From assembly GCA_023439045.1 (NCBI GenBank), contig JAEXOY010000034.1, positions 25,666 to 89,665 on the forward strand: DNA of 64,000 bases. The letters are read 5' to 3'. Shown here piece by piece: positions 43,273-51,707 of the stretch. This DNA is from Bacillota bacterium (GTDB lineage Bacteria > Bacillota > Clostridia > Acetivibrionales > DSM-1351). The notes below the pieces were generated by a model. That model had not been told where the DNA came from and searched no databases. It saw nothing but the letters and a program-made list of their open reading frames with translations. Each line of letters opens with the position of its first letter. Within the stretch, counting starts at the first letter, position 1. The position numbers were made by a program, and so were the translations under genes.

Positions 43273-43386
43273 GGAAAATGTTTTTGGTCGTGAGAAATGT
43301 GTTTGGTCATGAAAAATGTGTTTGGTCATGCAAAATGTGTTTGGTTGTGAGAAATATGTTATCTCATGCAAAATGTGTTTGATAAT
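43273..43386 (+). repeat. Six tandem 19-bp repeats between the MFS and pirin genes
   Basis: Units of the type GAGAAATGTGTTTGGTCAT start at 43273, 43292, 43311, 43330, 43349 and 43368; the last two are more diverged. No spacers. They lie just upstream of the pirin gene's RBS. Confidence 0.88.
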
Positions 43387-43446
43387 GCTAAAGTGAAGGT
43401 ATATAAGTAATATATATAATCAAAATTAGGAGAGGAGATAAAGGAT

Positions 43447-44286
43447 ATGGAAAGAAGAATAAGACAACAGATTCAGGGGTTTAAAACTCGGGACGGCGCT
43501 GGCGTAAATTTGGTGAGGGTGTTAAATGACCGTACTGTTAAGGATTATGATCCATTCTTGTTACTTGATTCCTTTGACAGTACAAATCCAGATGATTATA
43601 CAGCAGGGTTTCCCATGCACCCACACAGGGGGATTGAAACAATAAGTTATGTATACCGCGGTAAAATGACTCATAGGGATAGTTTGGGTAACGAGGATAC
43701 CATTTCGGATGGAGAAGTACAATGGATGACAGCTGGATCTGGTATTTTGCATGAAGAACAACTTCCAGCCTCCGAAAGAATGCTCGGAGTGCAGCTCTGG
43801 CTTAATCTTCCTGCTAAGGATAAGATGGCCCCTCCTGCTTATCGCGCCATCAAAAACTCAGAAATTGAAGAAATAGCCTTAGATAATGGGAAGCTGAGGC
43901 TTCTTGCGGGTGAATTTGAGGGGAGAAAAGGCTTCATAAGCAAATATTTACCGTTGGATTATTACGACTTGCACATCAATCCAAATGCTGCAATTGTAAT
44001 CAAATCAGACAAAGAACGTTCCATTACGGTGTTTACGCTCTTAGGCGATGCATACATTGGAGGAGAATTAGTAAAGGAAAAGACAGCTGTAAAACTTACT
44101 GCTGGAGACTATGTGGAGATAAAGGCAACAGACAAAAAAGCACAGGTTTTATATATAAGTTCTACAACTCTAGAAGAACCGGTAGAATGGGGCGGACCCA
44201 TTGTTATGAATACGAGAGAAGAATTAATAAAAGCGTTTGACGATTTAAAAAATGGAACGTTTTTAAAAAGTAATATTAAATATTAA
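43447..44286 (+). CDS. Pirin-family cupin protein
   Basis: A 279-residue bicupin. The metal-binding motif is P-M-H-P-H-R-G-I-E-T (two His of the set), with a further H-R-D-S and G-S-G-I-L-H-E-E in the N-terminal cupin. The C-terminal cupin has lost most metal ligands, as in other pirins. Some pirins have quercetinase activity or act as redox co-regulators. It has a GAGAGGAG RBS and is followed 31 bases later by an FMN reductase gene and then a TetR gene, a grouping that suggests response to redox-active aromatic compounds. Confidence 0.9.
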   Translation: MERRIRQQIQGFKTRDGAGVNLVRVLNDRTVKDYDPFLLLDSFDSTNPDDYTAGFPMHPHRGIETISYVYRGKMTHRDSLGNEDTISDGEVQWMTAGSGILHEEQLPASERMLGVQLWLNLPAKDKMAPPAYRAIKNSEIEEIALDNGKLRLLAGEFEGRKGFISKYLPLDYYDLHINPNAAIVIKSDKERSITVFTLLGDAYIGGELVKEKTAVKLTAGDYVEIKATDKKAQVLYISSTTLEEPVEWGGPIVMNTREELIKAFDDLKNGTFLKSNIKY

Positions 44287-44317
44287 TAATACCATTACTA
44301 TTTAAGAGGTAAACATA

Positions 44318-44887
44318 ATGAAAAAAATAAAAATATTAGCAATTGTGGGTTCTTTACGGGCCCAATCATATAATCGTCAATTGGCCTTATTAGCAAAAGA
44401 ATTAGTTGGAGATCGTGCAGAGTTTACGCTGCTAGACTACCATGATCTACCACTAATGAATCAGGATATTGAATTCCCTCCGCCTGAAGCTGTTAGACGC
44501 GTGCGTGAGGAAGTGAGGTCAGCTGATGCAATATGGTTCTTTACTCCAGAATACAATCATTATTTTTCAGGCGTTTTGAAAAACCTCATAGACTGGTTAT
44601 CCCGTAAAATTAGTGATAAAGAGCCACAGGTTCTTAACCAAAAGCCAGCAGCAATAAGTGGGATATCTCCAAGTATTTCTGGAACCGCTTTGGCCCAAGA
44701 CCATTTAGTGACACTTATTAGTTTATTAAATATGGACGTCATGAATGTGCCACGGCTAAAAATTCCTAACGCATTTCAGCAGATAGACCAACAGGGCAAA
44801 CTGGCATTAAAAGAAAGCTACCCCTTCTTGAAGGAACAGGTAGATGCTTTCTTAGATTTTATCCAAAAACGTATGGATTTAAAATGA
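44318..44887 (+). CDS. NADPH-dependent FMN reductase (quinone/chromate-reductase type)
   Basis: A 189-residue flavodoxin-fold enzyme. V-G-S-L-R-A-Q-S-Y-N is the FMN phosphate loop, P-E-Y-N-H-Y-F-S-G-V-L-K-N the flavin-edge loop, both as in ArsH/ChrR/azoreductase-like proteins. It reduces quinones, azo dyes or metals with NADPH. It forms a likely unit with pirin upstream and ends at a terminator. Confidence 0.9.
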   Translation: MKKIKILAIVGSLRAQSYNRQLALLAKELVGDRAEFTLLDYHDLPLMNQDIEFPPPEAVRRVREEVRSADAIWFFTPEYNHYFSGVLKNLIDWLSRKISDKEPQVLNQKPAAISGISPSISGTALAQDHLVTLISLLNMDVMNVPRLKIPNAFQQIDQQGKLALKESYPFLKEQVDAFLDFIQKRMDLK

Positions 44888-44910
44888 TAATTTTATAGCA
44901 AGGTAGATAA

Positions 44911-44966
44911 AATAAACATGATATTCTTTGCAAACTGTAGAGAAGAGTATCATGTTTATTTTTATG
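44911..44966 (+). terminator. Terminator after the FMN reductase gene
   Basis: AATAAACATGATA (44911-44923) pairs exactly with TATCATGTTTATT (44948-44960), followed by TTTATG; the loop may form a further short stem. Confidence 0.7.
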
Positions 44967-45044
44967 TTGCAGCTAATAAGCATTTGAATTAGAATGATAA
45001 AGAGTAAATCATAATGTAGATGCAAACAGACTTAAGAGGTAAAC

Positions 45045-45617
45045 ATGAGAGAGCTAAAAAGCATAGAAGAGAAAATTTTAGACAGAGCCTTATATCTTAT
45101 AGGGAAAAATCGTTCTTTAAATATATCCATAAGAGCTATTGCTAAAGAAGCAGGGGTTAATGTCAGTGCTATTAACTATTATTTTCGCACAAAGGACGAA
45201 ATGCTTAGGCAGGCCAAGGAGCTTTATATAGTCAATACACATTCCATAATAGCAATTATGGAGAATGATGAGTTGAGTTTGGAAGAAAAACTAATATTCT
45301 CTGCAAATGAGATTATGGAGTATATTATTAGGTATCCAGGAATTTCTGTACTGCTTAGGGACGCACGAGAAAAAGAGGATGAAACCTCTACCAAGGTTCT
45401 AAGGGTTTCCGAGGAGTTGTCTGAGCGCTTAAATCATATTCTTAATAGCTTAGTGGGTGGAACAAAGGATATAGCTTACAAGCAAATTATATTCTGGTCA
45501 GCAATAAACTATCCGGCAGATGATAATCCTATTACAACCAATAGAGAAACGCTTGCTAGCAGTAAAGAAGCGAGAATAGCTTATATTAAGCTGCTCTTAA
45601 CCATGTTAAGGATTTAA
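45045..45617 (+). CDS. TetR-family transcriptional regulator
   Basis: A 190-residue regulator with an N-terminal HTH (I-S-I-R-A-I-A-K-E-A-G-V-N-V-S-A-I-N-Y-Y-F) and a helical ligand domain. RBS AGAGGT. It lies after pirin and FMN reductase on the same strand but behind a terminator, so it has its own promoter. Its target cannot be fixed from the sequence. Confidence 0.9.
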   Translation: MRELKSIEEKILDRALYLIGKNRSLNISIRAIAKEAGVNVSAINYYFRTKDEMLRQAKELYIVNTHSIIAIMENDELSLEEKLIFSANEIMEYIIRYPGISVLLRDAREKEDETSTKVLRVSEELSERLNHILNSLVGGTKDIAYKQIIFWSAINYPADDNPITTNRETLASSKEARIAYIKLLLTMLRI

Positions 45618-45667
45618 AAGCTCTGCACTATTAATAAGATAATTCTTTTTTTAATACTAAAAGTCAT

Positions 45668-45701
45668 AGACTGCCCTTCTTATATGGGTAGTCTTTTTTT
45701 A
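45668..45701 (+). terminator. Terminator after the TetR gene
   Basis: AGACTGCCC (45668-45676) pairs with GGGTAGTCT (45686-45694), one G-T pair, followed by a run of seven T. Confidence 0.8.
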
Positions 45702-45841
45702 GAATAAAGGAATTTATAAGTTTTAGAGTAAGATAAAATACTAAAATAAGCACTGAACGGATTTGCGAAGTAAATTTTCTTGTATCTATAGAAATAACAT
45801 TCATATACACATTTTCTTATAAAAGCAAATTAATAAACATC

Positions 45842-45948
45842 AAAAAAGTAATAAACATCAAAAAAGTGATAAACATCAAAAAAGTGATAAACATCAAAAA
45901 AATAATGAGCATCAGAATATAATAAACATCAGAAAAATAATAAACATC
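45842..45948 (+). repeat. Six tandem 18-bp repeats upstream of the OYE-type reductase
   Basis: Units such as AAAAAAGTGATAAACATC start at 45842, 45860, 45878, 45896, 45914 (17 bases) and 45931, with degenerate units on both sides (about 45822 to 45966). No spacers. Confidence 0.85.
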
Positions 45949-46141
45949 AGAATAAAATAAAAACCAAAATAAAACAAAGGTCAAAAAAGCAACCGTTAAA
46001 ATAAAACAAAATGTTTTAAACATATTGATTTAAATACTTTGATGTATTATGATTAATACAATACATAATATTTGAGACAAAAGTGTGAATTTTTTAACAA
46101 TATATTGAGATGGTTATTTTAGAACGAAAAGGGGGATTGTT

Positions 46142-48079
46142 ATGAACTATAAAAATTTATTTACTCCTATTAAAATTAGAGGTGTGGAACTAAAAAACAG
46201 AATTGTTTTTCCTGCCATGGGAACAAAGATGGCGACAGAGGATAAGTTTGTGACAAAACAAATTATTGATTATCAAGTTGAAAGAGTAAAGGGTGGAAGC
46301 GGATTGAACTTTACTGAGGTATGTTCAGTTTATAGCAAGGCTGCTCCAAAGAAATTCCTTGCTATCAGTGAAGATAAGTACATACCAGGACTTAAGGAAT
46401 TAGCTGATGCCATACATGAAAACGGCGGTAAGGCTGGTATTCAGTTGTGGTTAGGTGGACTTGCAGTAGCAAGCGATAGAGAACAAATGATCATTATTCC
46501 TAGCCCTAAGCCAATTGAGGGGACGGATTATACACTGCCGGGCGCAAGTCTTGAGACTATAAGAGAATCTGTACAGGCTTTTGGTGATGCAGCAAGAAGA
46601 GCAGTAGAAGCGGGCTTTGATGTAATAGAGTTTCATGCTGCTCATAATTATACACCTCATTCATTTCTTAGCCCGTATTTTAACAAAAGAACGGACGAAT
46701 ATGGTGGGGACTTAAAGAACCGTGCAAGATTTTCAATAGAATGTATTGAAGCTATTAGAAAAAATATTCCTGAGGATATGCCATTATTCATGAGAATTGA
46801 TGCACATGATGATTATCTTGAAAATGGTCTAACCATTGAGGAGATTATCGAGTTCTGTAAAATGGCTAAGAAGGCTGGCGTGGATGTTCTGGATGTATCC
46901 AGAGGGAATTTCTCAAGCGCAGCCATAAAGTATGAAGTACCACCAATTGACCTGCCAAGAGGCTTTAACGTAGAAAATGCGGCTAGAATCAGAAAAGAAA
47001 CAGGAATGGTAACCATTGCAGTAGGAAGAATAAATGATCCTCGTCAGGCTGAAGAAATTCTCGCAGAAGATAAGGCTGATATGGTGGTTATGGGGCGTGC
47101 ACAGCTTGCAGACCCTGAGTTCTGTAACAAGGCAATGACAGGAAGAGAAGGTAGTATAGTCCGTTGTGTTGGTTGTAACCAGGGATGTTATGATGGCTTT
47201 GTGTCTACCGAAATGCCATTTATTACTTGCCTCAGAAACCCTGCTCTTGGTAGGGAAGAGGAATACAGACTCAAGGTGACAGACACTCCAAAGAAGGTAT
47301 TGATTGCAGGAGGCGGAGTAGCTGGATTGGAATCAGCTTTACAGTTAAAGAAGAGAGGCCATATACCAGTGCTTTGTGAAGCATCAGCTTCCTTGGGCGG
47401 TCAATTTGCTCTTGCTGGTGAAGCTCCAAGAAAAGGTGAGATGAAGGATGCTGCTCTTGCAATGGGCGAGCAGGCAATTAAAGAAGGTATAGATATCAGA
47501 CTAAATACACCAGTTACACCAGAACTTATAAAGGAGATTAACCCTGATGAAGTCATAGTGGCTATCGGTTCTTCACCAATTAAGCTACAAATACCTGGTG
47601 TTGATCTACCTCACGTAACGAACTCCCATGATGTGCTTGCAGGATTACAAAAAGTATCTGGACGAACTGTCGTTATTGGGGGAGGTCTTGTTGGACTAGA
47701 GGTTGCTGAATACATTCATAAGGATGTGGAAAGTGTTACGGTAGTAGAAATGCTCGATATGGTGGGCAAGGATTTAGGTGATTTGCGTAGGATTTGCGTT
47801 ATGGAGAGCCTATATGAGTCAGGTGTAAAAACAATAACCAATGCCAAGTGTATAGAGATTAAAGAAAATGCAGTAGTAGTGGATATACTGGGGTCTATTC
47901 AAGAGATTCCATGTGACTACGTGGTGTCAGCAGTGGGAGCTAAATCAAGAGCGGCAGACGCAATCCGTGAGTATTGCGATAAAGAGGGAATACCTGTTCA
48001 TATTATTGGGGATGCCTTCCGTGCAAGAAGAGCCATGAATGCAATTGCTGAGGCCAATGAGGTTATCAGGAAAATTTAA
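46142..48079 (+). CDS. Old-Yellow-Enzyme/2,4-dienoyl-CoA-reductase-type flavoenzyme
   Basis: A 645-residue three-domain NADH:flavin oxidoreductase. An FMN barrel comes first (about 1-330; H-A-A-H-N-Y near 167, N-K-R-T-D-E-Y-G-G), followed by a 4Fe-4S motif C-V-G-C-N-Q-G-C with a fourth Cys 14 residues on, and then FAD and NAD(P)H domains (I-A-G-G-G-V-A-G-L near 388; I-G-G-G-L-V-G-L near 518). This is the plan of FadH and BaiCD/BaiH. The substrate is an enoate or enone; bile acid or unsaturated acid reduction cannot be told apart. RBS AAGGGGG. It is convergent with the TetR gene across a shared terminator. Confidence 0.88.
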   Translation: MNYKNLFTPIKIRGVELKNRIVFPAMGTKMATEDKFVTKQIIDYQVERVKGGSGLNFTEVCSVYSKAAPKKFLAISEDKYIPGLKELADAIHENGGKAGIQLWLGGLAVASDREQMIIIPSPKPIEGTDYTLPGASLETIRESVQAFGDAARRAVEAGFDVIEFHAAHNYTPHSFLSPYFNKRTDEYGGDLKNRARFSIECIEAIRKNIPEDMPLFMRIDAHDDYLENGLTIEEIIEFCKMAKKAGVDVLDVSRGNFSSAAIKYEVPPIDLPRGFNVENAARIRKETGMVTIAVGRINDPRQAEEILAEDKADMVVMGRAQLADPEFCNKAMTGREGSIVRCVGCNQGCYDGFVSTEMPFITCLRNPALGREEEYRLKVTDTPKKVLIAGGGVAGLESALQLKKRGHIPVLCEASASLGGQFALAGEAPRKGEMKDAALAMGEQAIKEGIDIRLNTPVTPELIKEINPDEVIVAIGSSPIKLQIPGVDLPHVTNSHDVLAGLQKVSGRTVVIGGGLVGLEVAEYIHKDVESVTVVEMLDMVGKDLGDLRRICVMESLYESGVKTITNAKCIEIKENAVVVDILGSIQEIPCDYVVSAVGAKSRAADAIREYCDKEGIPVHIIGDAFRARRAMNAIAEANEVIRKI

Positions 48080-48174
48080 TAAGTATAAAGATCATTATGA
48101 CAGTTTAAGACCAGTAATACACTTAGATCATTAAAACATTAAGACCATTTAGGACAGTAATACCAGTAATACAT

Positions 48175-48210
48175 TAAGACCCATGGGTAGGAAAATACTT
48201 GTGGGTCTTA
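48175..48210. terminator. Hairpin between convergent genes
   Basis: TAAGACCCA (48175-48183) pairs perfectly with TGGGTCTTA (48202-48210). The stretch before it (48103-48180) repeats the words TAAGACCA and CAGTAATAC irregularly. Confidence 0.6.
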
Positions 48211-48216
48211 GTATAT

Positions 48217-48804
48217 CTATAGACTGGTTAAGACCATATTCTCAACTAACTCAAGATAATCACCCCGATAGTCAATTGATTTTTTTACTATTAGTACTGC
48301 GATTCCGTGCACCATACTCCACGCTGCAAGTGTTTTAGCTGCATACATCTTTTTATCAATCTCCATTGAATCAAAGCAATTGTATGCGCAGTTCTTAAAT
48401 ACTGCAAATGCAAAGTCCTCGCAGGATTTGAATTCTCCATCTTGAACAATTATTGGATTTGGATTGTCCGACAAGAATATCAGCTTAAGGTACTCAGGGT
48501 TTTCTACCATAAACTTTACATACGCTTTACCCATTTCTAGTAGTTGAGTTTTTGCATCAATTCCAGGCTTTTCTGTTGAGGACTTCAGTGCAATATAGAA
48601 CTTTTGCCAAACCTGCATAATTATCTCATTAATAAGTGACTCCTTATCTTTAAAGTGTTTGTATGGAGCGTTATGACTCACGCCGCACAAGTTTGCAACC
48701 TTTCTGAGAGAAAAGCCCTCGATACCCTCTTTGTTTAATAGTATAATCCCATTGTCTATAAGCTGTTGTTTTAAATCACCATGATGATAAGTATCTCTAT
48801 CCAT
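48217..48804 (-). CDS. TetR-family regulator, likely repressor of the divergent flavodoxin gene
   Basis: A 195-residue regulator. The HTH is F-S-L-R-K-V-A-N-L-C-G-V-S-H-N-A-P-Y-K-H-F, with a C-terminal TetR_C-type region. RBS GGGGG. It is transcribed away from the flavodoxin-fusion gene, and two 15-base operators of TetR type lie between them around a strong promoter, so it very probably represses that gene and perhaps itself. Confidence 0.9.
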   Translation of the reverse strand: MDRDTYHHGDLKQQLIDNGIILLNKEGIEGFSLRKVANLCGVSHNAPYKHFKDKESLINEIIMQVWQKFYIALKSSTEKPGIDAKTQLLEMGKAYVKFMVENPEYLKLIFLSDNPNPIIVQDGEFKSCEDFAFAVFKNCAYNCFDSMEIDKKMYAAKTLAAWSMVHGIAVLIVKKSIDYRGDYLELVENMVLTSL

Positions 48805-48846
48805 TATTAACCCCCTAGAAATTCTAAAAAAATTATACCACTAAAT

Positions 48847-48900
48847 GTTGACAGTGTAAACTTGCTGCTATATACTCTAATTAAAGTTTACAGCGTCAAC
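48847..48900 (+). promoter_or_regulatory. Strong promoter flanked by two identical-type TetR operators
   Basis: TTGACA (48848-48853), 17 bases, TATACT (48871-48876). GTTGACAGTGTAAAC (48847-48861) covers the -35 box and GTTTACAGCGTCAAC (48886-48900) covers the start region; both fit GTTnACnnnGTnAAC and are 39 bases apart. As a pair they also form a larger inverted repeat. A 185-base leader follows to the gene at 49069. Confidence 0.75.
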
Positions 48901-49068
48901 ATTAATTCAATAGAGAGGATAAATACCTTTTGGAAAGGTAATAAAGACTTCTAAAGGTTAAGCTACCGCCCTTTATCGAGTTAAGGATTAATATGTTATA
49001 GAGATAGTGTAAAGTGAGTTATGAAAAATAGAGTAAGTAGATTTTGTTATTGAAAGGAAGAGTAGATT

Positions 49069-50448
49069 ATGAAGTTTGTAGTGCTCAATGGAAGCCCTAA
49101 GGGGGATATTAGTGTAACCATGGGTTACATAAGATTTATTGAAGCAAATTTAAAACAAAATGAGTTTAAGTATATCAATGTTGCCCAGCTTATTAGCAAG
49201 ATTGAAAAGGATAGTCAACTGTTTGATTCCATTATAGAAGAAATAAGGAATTGTGATGGCGTAATATGGGCATTTCCTTTATACGTTTTTACAGCACATT
49301 CAAATTATCAGAGGTTTATTGACATGGTATTTGAAAGAGGTGTCCAGCCCGCATTTGCAGGGAAGTATACTTTTGCACTTACTACCTCGATACATTTTTA
49401 TGACCATACAGCAACCAACTATATAAATGCTGTTTGTGATGATCTGGATATGGTATTTGTAGACTATTTCTCACCAAAGATGTATGATGTCGAGAACCAG
49501 ATGACAAGGCAAAACCTTATCAATTTTATGCAGCATTTCATTGATTGCATTAAAGATAAGGTAACCTTCTCCAAAAATTATTCACAAGTTAAATACATAC
49601 CAGTTGACTACACACCACTACAAACCAAATGCAAAATAGATACCAAGAATAAAAACATTGTTATTGTAACAGAGCATCTTGAAAATAAAAATGTTAAAAA
49701 CATGGTATATAAGTTTAAGGATTGCTTTACACAAAATGTTGAATTGTTGACTATAGCAGACTTTGGTATAAAAGGTGGCTGTCTTGGCTGCATGAAATGT
49801 GGTTACAATTATTCTTGCGTGTATGAAGGAAAAGACGATTACACCAAGGTCTATAACGAAAAGCTCAAAACAGCTGACATTATTATTTTTGCAGGAACTA
49901 TCAAAAACAGATACTTATCATCTGACTTTAAGCGTTTCTTGGACAGAGCATTTTTCAATACCCATACACCCTCTCTCACGGGCAAGCAAATGGGGTTTAT
50001 CTTTTCAGGTGCTCTGAGTCAAAACGCCAATCTTAGAGAGATTTTTGATGCTTTTGTACAATGGCAGCAGTCAAATCTAGTAGCATTTATAACAGACGAG
50101 GTGCAGACAATCGAGCTACTGGACAGCCAGCTGGAGGCTTTGGCCCAGAATGCGGTTAAGTTATCTAACATTAATTATATCAAACCAGCTAATTTCTTAG
50201 GAGTTGCAGGTGCTAAAATATTCAGAGACGACATATATGGAGACATAAGGTTTCCATTTGTGGCCGATTATAAGGCTTATAAGGCTTCGGGCACATTTGA
50301 TTTTCCTCACAAGAAGTATATAAGCAGGATTAGGAATAGTATTTTTGCTCTTATGGTAAAGATACCTTCTTTTAGAAAAGAGATTTATAACAACCAGATT
50401 ATCCCCTCAATGGTACAGCCATTTCAGAAGTATATAGATAAAAAATGA
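49069..50448 (+). CDS. Tandem flavodoxin-fold NAD(P)H reductase
   Basis: A 459-residue protein with two flavodoxin-like halves. The first (about 1-175) starts F-V-V-L-N-G-S-P-K-G, the FMN phosphate loop of NADPH-dependent FMN reductases. The second (about 200-370) has G-G-C-L-G-C-M-K-C-G, a Cys-rich flavin-edge loop found in iron-sulfur flavoproteins, and D-I-I-I-F-A-G-T-I-K. The last 80 residues have a basic C-terminal helix. A protein of this type reduces quinones or nitroaromatics. Control by the divergent TetR gene suggests induction by such a compound. The following MsrAB gene is 71 bases away. Confidence 0.75.
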   Translation: MKFVVLNGSPKGDISVTMGYIRFIEANLKQNEFKYINVAQLISKIEKDSQLFDSIIEEIRNCDGVIWAFPLYVFTAHSNYQRFIDMVFERGVQPAFAGKYTFALTTSIHFYDHTATNYINAVCDDLDMVFVDYFSPKMYDVENQMTRQNLINFMQHFIDCIKDKVTFSKNYSQVKYIPVDYTPLQTKCKIDTKNKNIVIVTEHLENKNVKNMVYKFKDCFTQNVELLTIADFGIKGGCLGCMKCGYNYSCVYEGKDDYTKVYNEKLKTADIIIFAGTIKNRYLSSDFKRFLDRAFFNTHTPSLTGKQMGFIFSGALSQNANLREIFDAFVQWQQSNLVAFITDEVQTIELLDSQLEALAQNAVKLSNINYIKPANFLGVAGAKIFRDDIYGDIRFPFVADYKAYKASGTFDFPHKKYISRIRNSIFALMVKIPSFRKEIYNNQIIPSMVQPFQKYIDKK

Positions 50449-50519
50449 TTAGTAAAGCCATAGTTGGGTAAATTTTATATTAAGTACACGTAATTTTTTT
50501 ATAACGGAGGTGTATTAAT

Positions 50520-51494
50520 ATGATCAACCCAAAACTTGACTATTCAGAAATATGGCTTGCAGGTGGCTGCTTCTGGGGTGTTCAGGCATTTATGGCAAAA
50601 ATCCCTGGTGTAGTAAGCACCGAAGTGGGTTATATAAATGGTAACACAGAAAATCCTACTTATTACGATGTCTGCAATAAAGGTACAGGGCACGCTGAGG
50701 CAGTTTATATAAAATATAAGCCTTCAAAGATTGACCTTGTAAAGCTATTAACATACTTTTTTAAGATAATTAATCCAACCTCGTTAAACAGACAGGGCAA
50801 TGATGTAGGTAAGCAGTATAGGACTGGTATTTACTTCAATAAGATTGCTGACAAAAAGATAATAGATGAGTTTATTAACAGCCAACAGGCTAATTTTGAT
50901 AAAAAAATTGTAACGGAGGTTTTACCACTAAAAAATTATTGCAAGGCAGAGGACTATCACCAAGATTATCTGGATAAAAACCCTTATGGCTACTGCCATA
51001 TAGATATGTCACTGCTAAATGGAATCCAACGTGATGCTACAGATATTATCAGGGATAACTATAAAAAGCCCACTCAAGCTGAATTACAGCATAGGCTTAC
51101 ACCCATACAGTACAATGTAACCCAAAAGGCTCATACTGAACCACCATTTCAAAATGAATTTTGGGATAATCATCAAAAGGGAATATACGTTGACATTGTA
51201 ACTGGTGAACCTTTATTTATTTCTTCTGATAAATTTGATTCAGGCTGTGGTTGGCCAAGTTTTACTCGGCCTATCCAAGAAGATGTTATCGAGTATTCGG
51301 AGGACAATAGTTTTGGTATGAGCAGAACTGAGGTAAAAAGCCGTGTAGGTAATAGCCATCTAGGGCATGTATTTGATGACGGTCCTACTTCTGAAGGTGG
51401 CTTGCGGTATTGTATAAATAGTGCTGCACTTAGGTTTATACCACTTGAAAGTATGGAGGAGGAAGGATACGGAGAATTTATAAAGAGGTTGTAG
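50520..51494 (+). CDS. msrAB: Bifunctional peptide methionine sulfoxide reductase MsrA/MsrB
   Basis: A 324-residue fusion. MsrA part (about 1-160) has the catalytic G-G-C-F-W-G with Cys17. MsrB part (about 175-324) has S-G-C-G-W-P-S-F and the catalytic Cys298 in R-Y-C-I-N-S-A-A-L-R-F. The zinc CxxC that usually precedes G-E-P-L-F is absent, so it is of the zinc-free MsrB class. Reduces both epimers of methionine sulfoxide. The RBS CGGAGG precedes the ATG at 50521. Set after a redox gene under TetR control, it may belong to the same stress response. Confidence 0.95.
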   Translation: MINPKLDYSEIWLAGGCFWGVQAFMAKIPGVVSTEVGYINGNTENPTYYDVCNKGTGHAEAVYIKYKPSKIDLVKLLTYFFKIINPTSLNRQGNDVGKQYRTGIYFNKIADKKIIDEFINSQQANFDKKIVTEVLPLKNYCKAEDYHQDYLDKNPYGYCHIDMSLLNGIQRDATDIIRDNYKKPTQAELQHRLTPIQYNVTQKAHTEPPFQNEFWDNHQKGIYVDIVTGEPLFISSDKFDSGCGWPSFTRPIQEDVIEYSEDNSFGMSRTEVKSRVGNSHLGHVFDDGPTSEGGLRYCINSAALRFIPLESMEEEGYGEFIKRL

Positions 51495-51707
51495 CATAAG
51501 TTCAGATAACCATTATAATAAGAATGAAACAAAAACTGTGAGTTATCTCCAGGGTATAAAAATTAATCTTTTCTAAAAAAAGTTAAGAATTCTTTTACTT
51601 CAAACCTATGTGGTGTAGATGTGAGGACACCCATGAATAAGCATTTCCCTGATTTTTGATACATGGTATAATGATATAATTATTGTGTGAGGAACGTGGT
51701 CATCTAT

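Larger units (their letters stand above)
45618..46141. other. Long AT-rich gap with a terminator and an 18-bp repeat array
   Basis: Holds the terminator at 45668-45701 and the repeat array at 45842-45948. The remainder is almost pure A and T with no gene. A minus-strand open frame across the array is only the repeats translated. Confidence 0.6.

Noticed and set aside
45817..46023. Minus-strand hydrophobic frame with F-L-M-F-I-T repeats
   Set aside because: Only the 18-bp intergenic array translated; no RBS, no homologue, no conserved start.
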